A stretch of DNA of 64,000 nucleotides from Plectrocnemia conspersa (lineage: Eukaryota > Arthropoda > Insecta > Trichoptera > Polycentropodidae): positions 1,104,756 to 1,168,755 of the forward strand of contig VTFK01000174.1 in the NCBI GenBank assembly GCA_009617715.1, in the 5' to 3' direction. This document shows positions 24,191 through 36,900 of this stretch, piece after piece. The position numbers were made by a program, and so were the translations under genes. Within the stretch, counting starts at the first letter, position 1; the number at the start of each line of letters is the position of its first letter. The notes beneath the pieces were generated by a model. It was not told the DNA's origin. It was given only the letters and a program-made list of their open reading frames with translations, and made no database searches.

Positions 24191-26150
24191 CTGGCAGGCT
24201 CTCCCGGGTGCCTGCTGGGGTGCGCCCTGATGGTGGGCGCTCTGTTGCGCTGGTGCGTGTCTCTGTACCCGCACTCGGGGCAGGGCCGCCCGCCCATGTT
24301 CGGCGATTACGAGGCGCAGCGCCACTGGCAGGAGATAGCGCTGCACCTGCCGGCGCGCCATTGGTACCGCAACACAACGCAGAACGACCTGCAATACTGG
24401 GGGCTGGACTATCCGCCGCTCACCGCCTACCACAGCCTGGCGCTGGCCCGCCTGGCCGAGATCGCGGACCCCGACTCGGTGGCACTGTTCGCTTCGCGCG
24501 GCCACGAGACGCCGCGCCACAAGCTTTTCATGCGCTGGACCGTTTTCCTCTCGGACGTCTACTTCTACGCGCCTGCCGTCGTCGGCTACCACTTTGCTGC
24601 GCACCGCTCCAAGGTCAAGGAGATGAAGGCGCTGCGCCTCTCCACCGTCGGCCGTAACGTCTTCTTCCTGCCTGACGTGGCCAGCTGCTTCGCGCTGCTC
24701 TACCCGGGCTTGATCCTAGTCGACCACGGCCACTTCCAATACAACTGTGTGTCGCTCGGACTCTTCGTCTGGGCGGCGGTCTTCGTCAAGCTCGATAAGC
24801 TTTCGGCGGCCTCCTTTTTCTTCGCACTAGCGCTCAACTACAAACAGATGGAGCTATACCATGCCCTGCCGTTCTTCCTCTATATGCTGCGACGCTGCAC
24901 ACCTGCCGATCGCTCTGAAGCGAAGCGATGCGCCTTCTCTCTGTTCAAGATAGCCGCAGTCGTGCTGCTCACCTTCTTCGCCGTCTGGTTGCCATTCCTG
25001 ACGGACTTCGAGACCTTCAGCGGCGTCGTCTCTAGACTGTTCCCTCTCGCCAGGGGCGTGTTCGAAGACAAAGTGGCCAATGCATGGTGCGTCGTCAACG
25101 TGTTCGTCAAGCTCAAGACCGTATACGACGACTTGACCATGGCTAAGATATGCGCTGCTACCACTCTGCTGGCCCTGCTGCCCTCCAGCTTAGACCTCTT
25201 CTTTCGACCGAGCGAGAACAAGTTCGCGCTGGCGCTTATTAACTCTTCGCTGTCGTTCTTCCTCTTCTCGTTCCAAGTCCACGAAAAGAGCATTCTTCTC
25301 TGCGCCATTCCGGTGTTGCTACACCTGCCTCTCGACCCCGTGCCCTGCGTCTGGTTCCTCACGGCGACTACGTTCAGCATGCTACCTTTGCTGCTGAAGG
25401 ACGGCCTGGCGGCCTGCTACGCCTCCCTCTCCTTGATCTACTTGGCTGCTTTCGGCGTCGCAGTCTCCGCGAGCGACCCTCGCATCTCGTTCTTCGACGC
25501 GTTCAACGTCACCAAAGTGAACAACGTCCTGAAGGGGACGAAGAGCGAGTACGGCGGAGCTTTCTACAAAGTCTTCAATTTTCTGTACGCAGCATCTCTC
25601 CTGACAATGGTCGCGTTGACCGTCTGCGCGCTGGTGGCGACGCCTCCGACCCGCTATCCAGACCTCTTCTCCCTCCTGATTTCCGGTTTTTCTTTTTGCA
25701 TATTCTTTCTTTTCTATTTATACTTTAACTATTGTCAGTTTATAGTTCCTAACAAATACTACGTATTGTGCAAGAAGAAAGTGTGATCTCGAATAAAGGC
25801 TTAGAAGCGATACCGTCTTTTGTATTATATATCCGTCTTTTGTATTATGCTTCCGCCTTGTTGCGTGCGCTCAACCGACCTTTGCTCCTCAGGAGGTCGT
25901 CGACGAATCGGACGGATGCGGCGGGAAGTTTGCGGCCACGATCGTGTCGGACAAGTTTCTAGGAAAGCCGTCTCTGGCAAGGCACAGGTCGATATCAAAC
26001 TCGTATCGGACTATCCGACGAACGTTTACATTATTGCAACTCGGATCGCGTTACAGGTTGGTCCACTCCGCGATAGAGGAGGAGCTGAAGACGATCCACG
26101 CCTTCTCGCAGAAGACATACACCGCGCAGCAGTGGAAAGACTTAAGCTGA
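24045..26150 (+). CDS. BOLA2: BolA2-like iron-sulfur trafficking protein, host of nested ALG6
   Basis: Exons 24,045-24,107, 25,893-25,987 and 26,057-26,150 join to 252 bases, 83 residues, in consistent phase. The protein reads MAISAEKLRQLLTERLEAVHV, then EVVDESDGCGGKF, then FLGKPSLARHRLVHSAI and TIHAFSQKT. These are the hallmarks of BolA proteins: a class-II KH-like fold, a conserved Cys in the GCGGKF turn, RHRLV, and the His of IHAF. Lack of a targeting leader fits cytosolic BOLA2, which pairs with monothiol glutaredoxin GLRX3 to carry [2Fe-2S] clusters. Intron 1 (24,108-25,892) contains the complete ALG6 gene. The donor of intron 2 is weak (GTCGAT). Mevalonate kinase starts 75 bases after the stop. 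Confidence 0.9.
24188..25786 (+). CDS. ALG6: ALG6 dolichyl-P-Glc:Man9GlcNAc2-PP-dolichol alpha-1,3-glucosyltransferase
   Basis: A 532-residue ORF without internal introns. ALG6 (GT57 family) adds the first glucose to the lipid-linked N-glycan precursor on the lumenal side of the ER. Family marks: the first lumenal segment MFGDYEAQRHWQEI (D40 corresponds by motif to the catalytic Asp of yeast Alg6), NDLQYWGLDYPPLTAYHS, SRGHETPRHKLFMRWTV, LIDHGHFQYN-type LVDHGHFQYN, NYKQMELYHALPFF and FQVHEKSILL. Multiple hydrophobic helices run to the C-terminus, which ends in KYYVLCKKKV, a lysine-rich cytosolic tail of the ER-retrieval type (KKxx-like). The whole ORF and its poly(A) signal (AATAAA at 25,792) lie inside the 1.8 kb first intron of BolA2, same strand. 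DYPPLTAYHS and the spacing fit ALG6 better than its paralogue ALG8. Confidence 0.93.
   Translation: MLAGSPGCLLGCALMVGALLRWCVSLYPHSGQGRPPMFGDYEAQRHWQEIALHLPARHWYRNTTQNDLQYWGLDYPPLTAYHSLALARLAEIADPDSVALFASRGHETPRHKLFMRWTVFLSDVYFYAPAVVGYHFAAHRSKVKEMKALRLSTVGRNVFFLPDVASCFALLYPGLILVDHGHFQYNCVSLGLFVWAAVFVKLDKLSAASFFFALALNYKQMELYHALPFFLYMLRRCTPADRSEAKRCAFSLFKIAAVVLLTFFAVWLPFLTDFETFSGVVSRLFPLARGVFEDKVANAWCVVNVFVKLKTVYDDLTMAKICAATTLLALLPSSLDLFFRPSENKFALALINSSLSFFLFSFQVHEKSILLCAIPVLLHLPLDPVPCVWFLTATTFSMLPLLLKDGLAACYASLSLIYLAAFGVAVSASDPRISFFDAFNVTKVNNVLKGTKSEYGGAFYKVFNFLYAASLLTMVALTVCALVATPPTRYPDLFSLLISGFSFCIFFLFYLYFNYCQFIVPNKYYVLCKKKV
25792..25797 (+). terminator. Poly(A) signal ending ALG6 inside BolA2 intron 1
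   Basis: AATAAA five bases after the ALG6 stop, and 95 bases before BolA2 exon 2. Its use would terminate the ALG6 form; bypassing it would allow BolA2 to be spliced. Confidence 0.6.
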
Positions 26151-26182
26151 ATAAATACTGCTTGTAACTTTCTGTGAATAAA
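26150..26182 (+). terminator. Two poly(A) signals between BolA2 and MVK
   Basis: AATAAA at 26,150-26,155 overlaps the last base of the BolA2 stop codon, and a second lies at 26,177-26,182. They are followed by a pyrimidine-rich tract (26,184-26,220) and then the MVK start codon at 26,226. Confidence 0.55.
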
Positions 26183-26225
26183 CGCTTTTCTTTCTTCCCT
26201 ATCGTTTGATCTTTCTTCCGTTAAA

Positions 26226-27694
26226 ATGCCTCTATATAAAGCGTCCGCTCCGGGAAAAGTGATCCTGCACGGCGAACACTCGGTCGTCTATGGCAAGACC
26301 GCTCTGGCCGTCAGCCTCGGGATTCGAACCAGCGCCGCAATACAGGTATCTCTTTTAATTTTTGCATCTAGTTTTACAAAAGAGCTGACCAATCTCCCAC
26401 ACAGGAAGTACCCGAGAGACACCCCAAATCTTTTCACATCCTGTTGAAAAACTTATCACCCGAAGCGATCGTCTTCGACTGGGCGCGGGTCGTCGAAGAT
26501 CTGACGAAGCGTACAGAGAGACTCTGCTTCGATTTCGCTTCGCCTGAGGCATTGGACCGCGAAAAGTATCTCGAGATCGTCACTGGTTTCGTGCAGAAGT
26601 ACAAAGAAGAGACGGGATGGAATCCGCCCGATGCTACGTCTCAGGCGATCGTCATAGTGCTGTACGTTTTCTGCGCGTTCGCACAGATGGCATCCTACGA
26701 ATTCTTATCTATAGATCTGAGCGTCGACTCTGAGTTGGAAATAGGCAGCGGCGTTGGAAGTTCAGCGTCGTTCGCCGTTGCGACCGTTGCCGTCATCTTG
26801 CATTACGTTCGCGCCAAATCCGCGCGCTATTCACTATCGCGCAACTTCAGAGCGTTCAGCGATACAGAAAAGAAACTTATAAACGACTGGGCTTTTGAAT
26901 GCGAAAAAATCAGTCACGGAAATCCGTCCGGTGTGGATAACAGCGTATGCACATACGGCTCCATAGTAGAATTCAGGAAGGGCAGCGAACCTGCGTTTCG
27001 CTCGCTCCGAGCCGGTTTACGGGTGTGTTTGGTGAACACGAACGTGAAGAGGAACACAAAGACTCAAGTGCAGAAAGTAGTCTCGCTCAGAAGCAGACAC
27101 GAAGAAGTAGTAAATAAATTAATGGAATCGTGCGACAGCGTCGCCTTAGCAGCACTCGCGGTGAGTACTGAGACGACTTCTTAAAAATATTACATAATTT
27201 TATAAATGCGATATTCGGCAGGTCGTGAACGGGGCAGACGGCGAATTAGACGCTTCTAGTTATCAAAAGTTAAAGGTTGGTTAATTTGACATTGCTACAA
27301 AAAATTAACTTTCACTTAAATATTTCATATTCGAAAGCATGTAAAAAAGACACGTTCGCACGAAAAAATATTTTAGGAGCTCTTTGAGATCAACCACTGT
27401 CTGCTGAGAGCCCTCGGCGTATCGCATCCCAGCCTCGAACTGGTGCACGAGACGGCCGAGAGCCTCGGTTACGGCTGTAAGCTGACTGGTGCCGGAGGCG
27501 GGGGGTAATGAAATCGTCGTACAATCTTTTCGAGTGAACGTTTCTCGCAATTCACTGTCGTTTATTTCAGATTTGCAATCGTTCTGTTGCCGCCGGACAC
27601 CGAAGTCGACGAACTAACGAGCAAACTAAACGGACTCGGATTCCAAACTCGCGTCGCTCGCTTGGGAGGCAGCGGAGCGACTGTCGACGTCTGA
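26226..27694 (+). CDS. MVK: Mevalonate kinase
   Basis: Exons 26,226-26,345, 26,405-27,160, 27,222-27,275, 27,377-27,504 and 27,571-27,694 sum to 1,182 bases, 393 residues (human about 396). It is a GHMP-family kinase that phosphorylates mevalonate to 5-phosphomevalonate in isoprenoid synthesis; in insects this feeds juvenile hormone, ubiquinone and dolichol. Motifs: [18 protein letters not shown] (K11 matches the active-site Lys), the ATP loop [11 protein letters not shown] near 152-162, [10 protein letters not shown] (catalytic Asp) near 212, and the third GHMP box [15 protein letters not shown] near the C-terminus. It sits 75 bases after BolA2 on the same strand and converges with PTIP: its stop is only 240 bases from the PTIP stop. 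The dolichol link to neighbouring ALG6 is suggestive but may be chance. Confidence 0.95.
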
Positions 27695-27858
27695 ACGTAC
27701 TCCGATGTCGCTTTTCAATTTTGGTGGCGGGTATGATTAGAAAAACTGCAAGACTACCGTCACGATTATAATTAAATTTATCGCTTCAAATATGGCGGAA
27801 GTACAAATATTGTAAGAAAATATCGACACCTACACGTTGTAATCTTACGCAGTAAACG

Positions 27859-27864
27859 AATAAA
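27859..27864 (+). terminator. Poly(A) signal of MVK
   Basis: AATAAA 165 bases past the MVK stop and 71 bases before the opposite-strand PTIP stop, so the 3' UTRs of the two genes probably abut or overlap. Confidence 0.6.
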
Positions 27865-27934
27865 AAAATATACAACAGTCAAAAAAAGTTTTTTATGTAC
27901 ACGAGAAATCCCTCCGCCGGCGCGCACTTTCATA

Positions 27935-30900
27935 CTAATCAATCTTGGCCAAGTGCTCCGGCACGTCGATCTTCTGACTCATGATGGACGAAAAGACAAG
28001 TTCGGTGTTGCAGACGATGTTCAGGTTCTTCTCGGCCTGCAGAAGATAGTAGACCAGGTGCAAGTCGTTCATGTCCGTCAGCACCAGGTAACTGTACGGC
28101 TTCTCCTTGTGGATCTCCTGAATGGAGGCATAAGACTTGCGGTTTTTCTCCACCTTTCCGCCGCACGTCTCTATCATTTCGGCGAGGACGCTCTTACTCG
28201 GCTGCACGCAGGGGGTCATGTAAAACGTGACCCCTTCGAAGAGCTTTCGCCTCTTTCCGACAGGCGAAGCGATTACCTCTGACAGGTTGCACTTGTATGT
28301 GGCGTCGAATGACTCGTCTCGCAGCGGGAACTCAGCCTCTTCAACGAACTTGCCCGCCTTGTGGCTCTCCACCAGCCACGAAGTCGTCAGGACGTGTTTG
28401 ACGGTCACGAGGGCTGAGACGAATTTGGGGGTTCTCACCAGCCTGCCCATCACCAGATGGGTAGCCTCAGAGGGCTGCGCCGCAACGAATCCGCCGAGTC
28501 GTCTGAAATGTCGGAGTTAAAATTCAAATAAAAATCTAATATAATGTTGCATGTTTTTAGATTTATTCAAAAATTAATTCAACTTAAATTATCATACTAG
28601 TCACTAGAATGAACATTGTCATTAGTATAGTAATTGATTGTGATTTTATGTTGATAGTTTTCTTAGTTACTGTATCTTGTGATATTGCATTTTTAACTTG
28701 AAATAAAATAGACACGATCTTTATTTTGAATTTGATATGAAAAGGTTCAGGAAAATATGATAATCATCTTCAGGAAATGAAAGTGGAGTAAGAAAGATAA
28801 GGTTTTCAACTTAATCTTCTTAGTGTAATTAATTTAATTTATTATTTACAAAGAAAATTGACAATAATTGGACTTTGAATAACATTGGAAAATACAAAAA
28901 ATGAGATGTGTTAAAAATGATCAGAAATGCACATAAATTATTGCTAAATAAATTTAAAAAAATGTACAATATCTATTTTAACTTCTATTATCCAATCGAC
29001 GTTTGCCGCCTTCTTTGCATGTAGAAGCGGTTACTTTTTCGATTTTTTTGAAAACATATTAAAGGGGTTATCTTAGTAATACTCATTGGTAATTATTGTA
29101 CAAGATATATTAAACAATATTTTTGTAGAATTATTAACAGTAAAATATCGTTGTGCGTTACTGGCGTCAAGTTAGAGAATATGACCTTAACACATTGTTT
29201 GCTGACTACATCAAATTTATTTTCAATTGTTGGTGCTATACGGGACCGGTAAAAATACGTTTTTTTTTTGTTGACTGATGGTAGAAGTCGGATAATGTAA
29301 TTATATTGCGTTATTTTAACAACGGTTTTCATTACTGTCTGTTAGATCAAAGTTCACACAGCACAAAGGACTTCTATACTTTTTTTAGTATATGATTAAT
29401 TGTAATAAATATCAATATAGTTTGTGATATATTTTTTGTCAAATAATGAACCAACCTTTAATTTCACATAGTTAAAACCTTGAAACATATCGTATTTATG
29501 CCAATTTTTTAATGGGCTGCTTTTGTATCGCAACTTTGTTCAAACTTATTTTTTATACCTGGATAGGAATGGTTCATTGACATGGGGCTGGCGGAAGGGA
29601 TTTTTTTTTTTTATTATGTGTTAATTTTACTATATAAATGGTTCTTCAATAGATAATTAGAGTTTATAAACGTAGTATATGGTATATTTTCGCCAGTGCC
29701 AGGCAAGATATGGCACGCAATTATGCACACAAACAATTTATTAACATATGAGAATATGACCTGAGAAAAATAGTCGATTAAGATATACGAAGAAATTTGA
29801 ATTAAAAAAACAATAATTATGTACAACTAGCTGCGGTACGTCGCGATAGTGAGTGACTGACAGCTAGTTAGATACGTTTGTTTAACACTAGATTTAAGGT
29901 ACAAACCTGTCAATGTGACGAGTGTCATTAAAAATAGGTACATAGTAACCAGATTTTCAAAAATAAGAAGTTTCAGAAAATAAAAATATTGTCAGAAAAA
30001 TCAAATCAGAAACCCATCAATTCGATGGGTGCCGTAAATAATTGTTTAAAAAATATTAAGTTGAATAATATGGTGGAACCCTTTCATCGTTTTCACAAAA
30101 GGCCAGAAATGATATTACACTTTTCACTGCTTGATAAATAGTAATGAAAATTTGTAAAGGTAAATCACAGAAAATGTTGTCTTTGGTAGTCTATTTTTTA
30201 GTTTGGTTAATTTGTTTAGGTTTTGGTTTGAACAGCAACATTTGAACATTTGCAACTGGCAACAGATGTAAAAGTAGCGCATGCTAAAGTTACATTCTTT
30301 CCACTATAAAACAGATACTTTCCAGCAGTAAAGTAGTTCTAAAAAAAATAGTACCGGAACGCTACCCCATGTCAACACAATTAATGAGATATGTGGGTTG
30401 TGCAGATCAAGTGTTTCATTTTCAAGATCTGTTTAAATTTATTTGGTCTTCTTGAACGAATAAACAGATCTTCTAATAAACCTTTGTTAAAAGATCTATT
30501 TAGAATGACGGCGCCAAGCTCTAAACATTTGGTTACATAAATATGTTTTTAAATGTAAGCAGTGGAAACGAGCAGCGGCGAAAACAGTGAACCCCCCATT
30601 AATAACTATGCAACGAATATGCTTAAAAGGATATAGCACAGCAATGTGACAAAACGAGGATTTATTTGTATAGCACAAAGTTTTACATTTATAATCCAAA
30701 TTATTCAAGTGGAAAGTATCAAACTTATAGAGGATACTATTGAATTTATAGTGCAATTAGTTAACTCTTGGTTCAATTATTATAAAACAACACTAAGGCA
30801 TAACGAGTAATCGGCATACGCACTTGACTATATTGGCGTACGGTTCCGGATCTCTAATAGAAGAGAACATGACGCGGGGAGCTTCGGCCGGATCGGGCCA

Positions 30901-33900
30901 CTCGACGCGCGTTATGTTGGTCGATAGCAAAGCGGCTGCGGAGAGACGAGGCTTCTTGGCTTTAAGCGACGGCACCGTCGGCAAAGCCCCTCGCTTTACG
31001 CGTTCGTGAGATTCTTGTGTAATGTTTATTGGCATTTTCCACGAATCTACAAAAAAAAAGTTTCTTATGAATTTGCAACAAATTTCGTCAGTGCGATTTT
31101 CAGTCGTCCTTACTCATCAAATGGGGCACCAGAGTGTAGTCCATTCTGAACGGGTTAGCGGCGTTAAACTGCTGATACTTGGTGTGCTCCAGCTGAGGAA
31201 CGATCGTGACGCTTTAGATATTAGGCGGTAAATGTGGAATAAAAAGCACGGAAGATTACAAACCTGAGCCAGGGCGCTCATGTTGCCAAGGAGCAGGTCT
31301 GTCAACCACTGGACGGACACCGCCGGTATTCCCCACTCTCTCGCCCTCTGGTACTTGACGCCTTCGGGTCTCCGGCATATCAGGACGGTGTTGTCGCGAG
31401 ACATGTACGTCGTCAACTGCAAAGTCGGAGATCGAATAGTGAGACGCACTAGACTAGCGAGCGGACGTCGACCGTACCTTCGCCCCCGCGTGTTCCAACA
31501 TAAAGCGCACGCGATCTCGCTCTTCGCCGGTGAAACCCGTCATCGACGCTCGGTGTTTGTGCGCGGGACGGTCATGCTGAGCGTACATAAGCGGCAAGTG
31601 CAGCGCTTGCCACGGCGGAGCCACTTGCTTTCTGGTCATGGTGTCCGACAGCCAGTAAGCAGTGACGCAGCGCTTCACGTCTCTCAGCGCCTGAAAAATC
31701 GTCCGTTGAGTCTCTCGAGAAGTTTAGATCGAAATAAAATCATAGGACGCTCACTTGCATGACGACTCCGTGCTTTTGAGTCTGAGCCAACACGTGAGTA
31801 ACTCTGGGACAGTAGCTGGGCTCCACTTCGCCGCCGTGCCTGCCAACGGCCTCCGTCCACTGTTTGATGTTGTGGTCGGGGCCGTTTCCGTATTCCACTA
31901 TGTGAAATATGCATCCCAGTAAGAACAGGTCCGGAGGAAGCTTGAGATTAGGATTGTGCCCATAGAACTGCACGCGAGGAAGCGTCGCTGCCGACTGTGG
32001 AGTGGGCGCTGGGACCCTCCCCGGCGCCCCGACGACGTTGGCTGCCGCACCCATGCTGTAGGCGGGCTTCGCTAAAGTCTGCTGCTGGAGAAAGTGGTTC
32101 GTGAGACGTTGCGAGTTTTCGACGGGTAGAATAGGACAAATACCTGATGGGGGTGCGGCGAGACGGGCAGCTGATGATGCAGCGTCCCTTGAGCAGCCGA
32201 CAGCGCTCTCCTCTGTTGTAGCGTCTGAACGACTTCGACGGGAGCTCTCGGAGGCGCGTTGTGCGCAGCGGTCATCAGTCTTAAAATAAACGAATATTGA
32301 AACATCAGCCACTAAAAGTAGACTCCCAGTCGAAATAATCAATTACCGTAGCGTTCCAGCTGCAGAGGGCTCCGTCGCGTCCTGATGCGGCGGTTGATTG
32401 TTCTGCAATCTAATACTGAGCAAGTTGGCTAGTGCCGTTTTGGTACGCGCATTCACTGAAACATTAAATGCAACGTCATCTAAAAGAAAATAATAACAAT
32501 AATAAGAAAGCTCGCATCGATTATTGCTCGTACCTTGTTCTAGAGTCAGGCCCTGTTGAATGGCAACGGGATCGGTAACTTGCGCGGCCATCTCGGCCAT
32601 GCCGGCTCCCGGGATCTGCCTAGTTGCAACCACAGTCTGCGGATTGAGATTCGATTGCATGTTTCCAGGCTGTAAGTCGTGTAAATAAATTGGTCAAATG
32701 AAAGAATTGAAAAAAACTTAGGATAATAAAAAAATAACGAAAATATTAATTAAAAAAGCTGTTAGCTAGTATTAAACATTGGTGATATTTTTATACCGAC
32801 TAGCTGTAAGTGGGTAAAAATATTATAAAATTAAAATATGCTTCAAAATTAAACATATAAAACAAAAAAATAGGATTCTGCTATTTATGGTAGTTATTAA
32901 CACATTACATACCAGGCATTATTCATAAAAATGCAGCAGTGCGGCAGGGCCTATTTGCGAAAATTAGAACCTAAACCTAAATTTTTTAAGCCATCATAAC
33001 TTTTGAATTGGTTAACATTTTACCGTCAAATTTAAAATACAGTTTCGCAAAGATTGCTTTTTATATTCACATTGGTAAAATCAGTAAATGTCAAACTGTG
33101 GATATAAACAAATTGTGTTTAGAATCACCAAATATACATATTTAAAAAAAAAAATACATATTATGTAAAATGGTGAAATACCTTTACTCATTACAAAAGC
33201 AACAAATATTAAACTTTGTGACCTCTACAATAATTTCTTTATTTTTAACAATTTATAGTCGATTTACACAATGATATTCGCACGACCAATATTGGTGTTT
33301 TTGGCCTAGCACTGTAAAGTTTTAGTTAACCCTCGGACATTTTAGTTATCTTCTGGCTGCTACAAGAAAACATTTGTAGACCACATTTGTTTTTTACTAC
33401 AATTTATTTTGACTTTTGCGGTTTTTCAAATATTATATTGTGTTATTGTAATCTTTTAACAATATTGTGACAATACATTTTTACAATAAAATCATACAAT
33501 TTTTGACTATAAAATTTTAATTATGTAATTTTTACTGTGATTGTTACAAAATCGATGAAAGAGAAGAAACTTTTAAGGATCATCTTTATCAACCTTCTAG
33601 TGAAGATAAAGAAGACATCAATGATCAGTGATTCTGAAGTAGTTTTTGGGTCACAACTCCACATAAGTCATGCGTTTGTCTTCAAATATTATTCGGAAGA
33701 TATCTCCGATGTGACATTGGATTAAATTATGATGACTCTTTAATGTTTATATTAAAAACTTATTTGACAAATTTATTTTTAAAATTTTGTGATTCTTTTT
33801 TAAAACAAACCATTAAAAGAAATCTAGATATTTTTTTCCAAGTTTCGCAATAATATGTCAACTCTTATCTTCCTTTGCGAATTTTGAGGGGCCTGGTCGT

Positions 33901-36900
33901 AAAATTCTGATTGTAATCTATCTGAATATACATTCTAAATAAAATATTTTAGCAAAAAATATATTCTGAAATGAAAGGACTGTAGCCAAAAGGTTTCCAT
34001 ATTCAGAATATAAATAATTCCCATATTTATGATTACCTTAATAAATGTCATTTTTTAAGATATTTTTAATAGTTCTAAAACTTTATCCAAAATATACGTA
34101 TAATAGTCATCCATCTTTACTGCATACAAATTAATTTTTGATAATTTGAGAAATTCATCTAGATTATAAATTAAAAAACCCATAACTAATTTGAATATGC
34201 TATTAACTAATAAATGATAAAAACCATTGAAAATTAAAATGAATTACTGCAGAAATACGCATGATGTTCACAGCGATGACACAACACAGACTATTGTATC
34301 AAGCACCTGCTGCATCCGCTGAGCAATCCAAGGCAGACCATTTTTTATTAATTCCAGATGTTGAATGAATGGTTGTAGAATGAGAAATCGGTTTCTTTTA
34401 AACTGTTACCTGATGTTTACGATAAAAAAAAATTTCAAAATAAATTTAAATTATTTAAAATAAACTGGTAAAAAAACAGTGTCGAGTTCAACTCGACATA
34501 TAAGTTCAGAGGGTTAATTATTATTATTTATATTATTGTGTCAATTCATATACTAGGCCAGTGGTCGGCAAACTTATTGGCCGAAGAGCCAAATATATAC
34601 ATTAGAACGATTCAAAATAGTTCTGAGAGCCTAATTTGTTTTTTTAATTTAGTAAACCTTTATTATAAATTTAGACCTTAATTATATTACGGGTACACTG
34701 AATACAATTTGATTTCACACTTTATAAAGATTTATTCATTGATAAAAAATAATATGAAAGTAAGGTATCCATAAATTTAAATGACAATGATTGACAAACA
34801 CTTAACGCGAACAGTGTCCTTGCATCTCCTTGGAAAGTTTCAGTAAGTCAGGTTTATATGTTGTTGTTTTTAATTTTAGGCATGATTCCAGGTTCTCTCA
34901 TCAATAAGACAACTTCTCAGTTTACTCTTGATAAAGTTCATGCTTGAAAAGGATTGTTCGCATGAATAGAACCAAAAAGGGAAAGAACAGCAAACGCAAG
35001 TTTTTTCAGCTGATCGTAAGAGTCAGGAATACTATTCCAGACGTTGAAAATGATCATGTCTTCATTCTCCAGGTCTTTCAAAGCAGACCACTTGTGTTGT
35101 GAACTAAGATCACATTCGTTCTTCTCCAATATTTCCAAATCAATACAAAGAAGTTGAAATTTGGAGCTTCATATTTTCTTGTTTTTTAAATCCTGCAATT
35201 GTATTTCAAAGTTACCAATGTCAATGCCAAAAGAAGAAAATTTCAACTCAGTTATTGTAGCATTAAGAGGATTTTTGACGAGTTCTAAGGTCGCTTTGCT
35301 GTTTTTAAACTCCTGAAACCTGTTTCCCTCATATTTAAAATTGTTGTTTTGAAATGGTGTTTGTTAATAGAGGAATTATTTTCTTGGCGATGCTTCAGCA
35401 GGCTCGGAAAGTAAAACAATGTTTCCCTTTCAAAATCTTGAGCAAAAAGGGATAATTTGTTTTCGAATGAAATGACTTCTTCTAACATAAAAAAAATTGT
35501 GTTTCCTTACCCTTGTAGTTTACAGTTAAGCTTATTTAGATGAGACGTAACGTCTACCATGAAATGAAAGTTTTGGATCCACTGATTGTCTGCAAGTTCT
35601 GGATAGTGAACACCCTTCTCAAGGAGAAATGCTTCAATTTCTAGCAATAGGGACGCGAAACGTTTTAAAACGTTCCCTCTTGATAACCATCGAACCTTGT
35701 TACGAAGCAGAAGATCAGCGTACTCAATCTCCATTTCAACTAAAAATTCTTTGAATTGACGATGATTAAGAGCTTTAGCTACAATGGAGTTGATGATCGT
35801 GATCACTAATCATATACCTTTACTAATTTCTTCCAGAAATGTCTGCGCACAAAGCGCTTCTTGGTGAATAATGCAATGATAAACCAATATCTCGTGATTC
35901 ATTTTTTCTTTCAAAAAGGCAACAAACCCTTTCCTGACGCCGGTCATACTTTTGGCCCCGTCTGTAGCCGCCAAATACGCAGATTGACAGCTGTCATACT
36001 ACTACGCTGCGCTGCGCCCCTACCGGACGAACAGGTACTACGTCAACGCTCACGCACACATTCAACGTTGCATGGAAAGCAGGGCTGTGGAGTCGTTTAA
36101 AAAAAACACGACTCCGACTCCGACTCCGATTCTGATATTTACCAATAACACGACTCCACTCCGACTCCGACTCCAACTCCGACTCCAACTCCGACTCCGA
36201 CTCAAAAATGTTTAATTTTATCGGGTATTTTTGACGTTTTCTACGCGTTTTATGTTCATACGCTATACACATTCATCATTACGCAATTAAAATTTCATAA
36301 ATTTCATAATTTAAAAAAATGCATTTTATATAAAAAATGTTCGGGGTCGCTCATTTTTCACGACTCCGACCCCGACTCCAACTCCGGCCAAAACACCACG
36401 ACTCCACGACTCCAACTCCGACTCCGACTCCACAGCCCTGATGGAAAGGACGCTCTACCAGAATTAGCGCCTGGGCCCGTAGATATTTGTACCAGAGCCG
36501 CACTTTAAGACTCGATAGCGGTCTCTCGACTGCCGACCCCTGTACTAGGCATATTACAAAAGAAGGTACATAAAATGTTATAAATTATAGTAGAAAATAA
36601 ATGTTCAATACAAATAAAAACGTTTAAATTGACAGGTTTCTGATTTTATTTTTATCAGACAGTATTTTTTTTCTGTTTTTTTTTATATTTGAATAATGCA
36701 AATATATTAACACTATTTTTATTTTCAAAAACTTATTTTTAAAAATCACTATATACCTATTTTTAGCCCTTTAAATGCGAGTGCTTTTAATTTATTATGA
36801 TTTATCACGCACTATGAAAATTATAATATAAAAAAAATATTTCTAATAATATATTTTAATTTTTTTATTTGTATACCAGGAAAATTGTTGCATTATTTTC

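Noticed and set aside
26322..26333. tRNA T-loop-like word GGGATTCGAACC
   Set aside because: It is inside MVK exon 1 coding LGIRT; no acceptor stem or anticodon arm can be folded around it.
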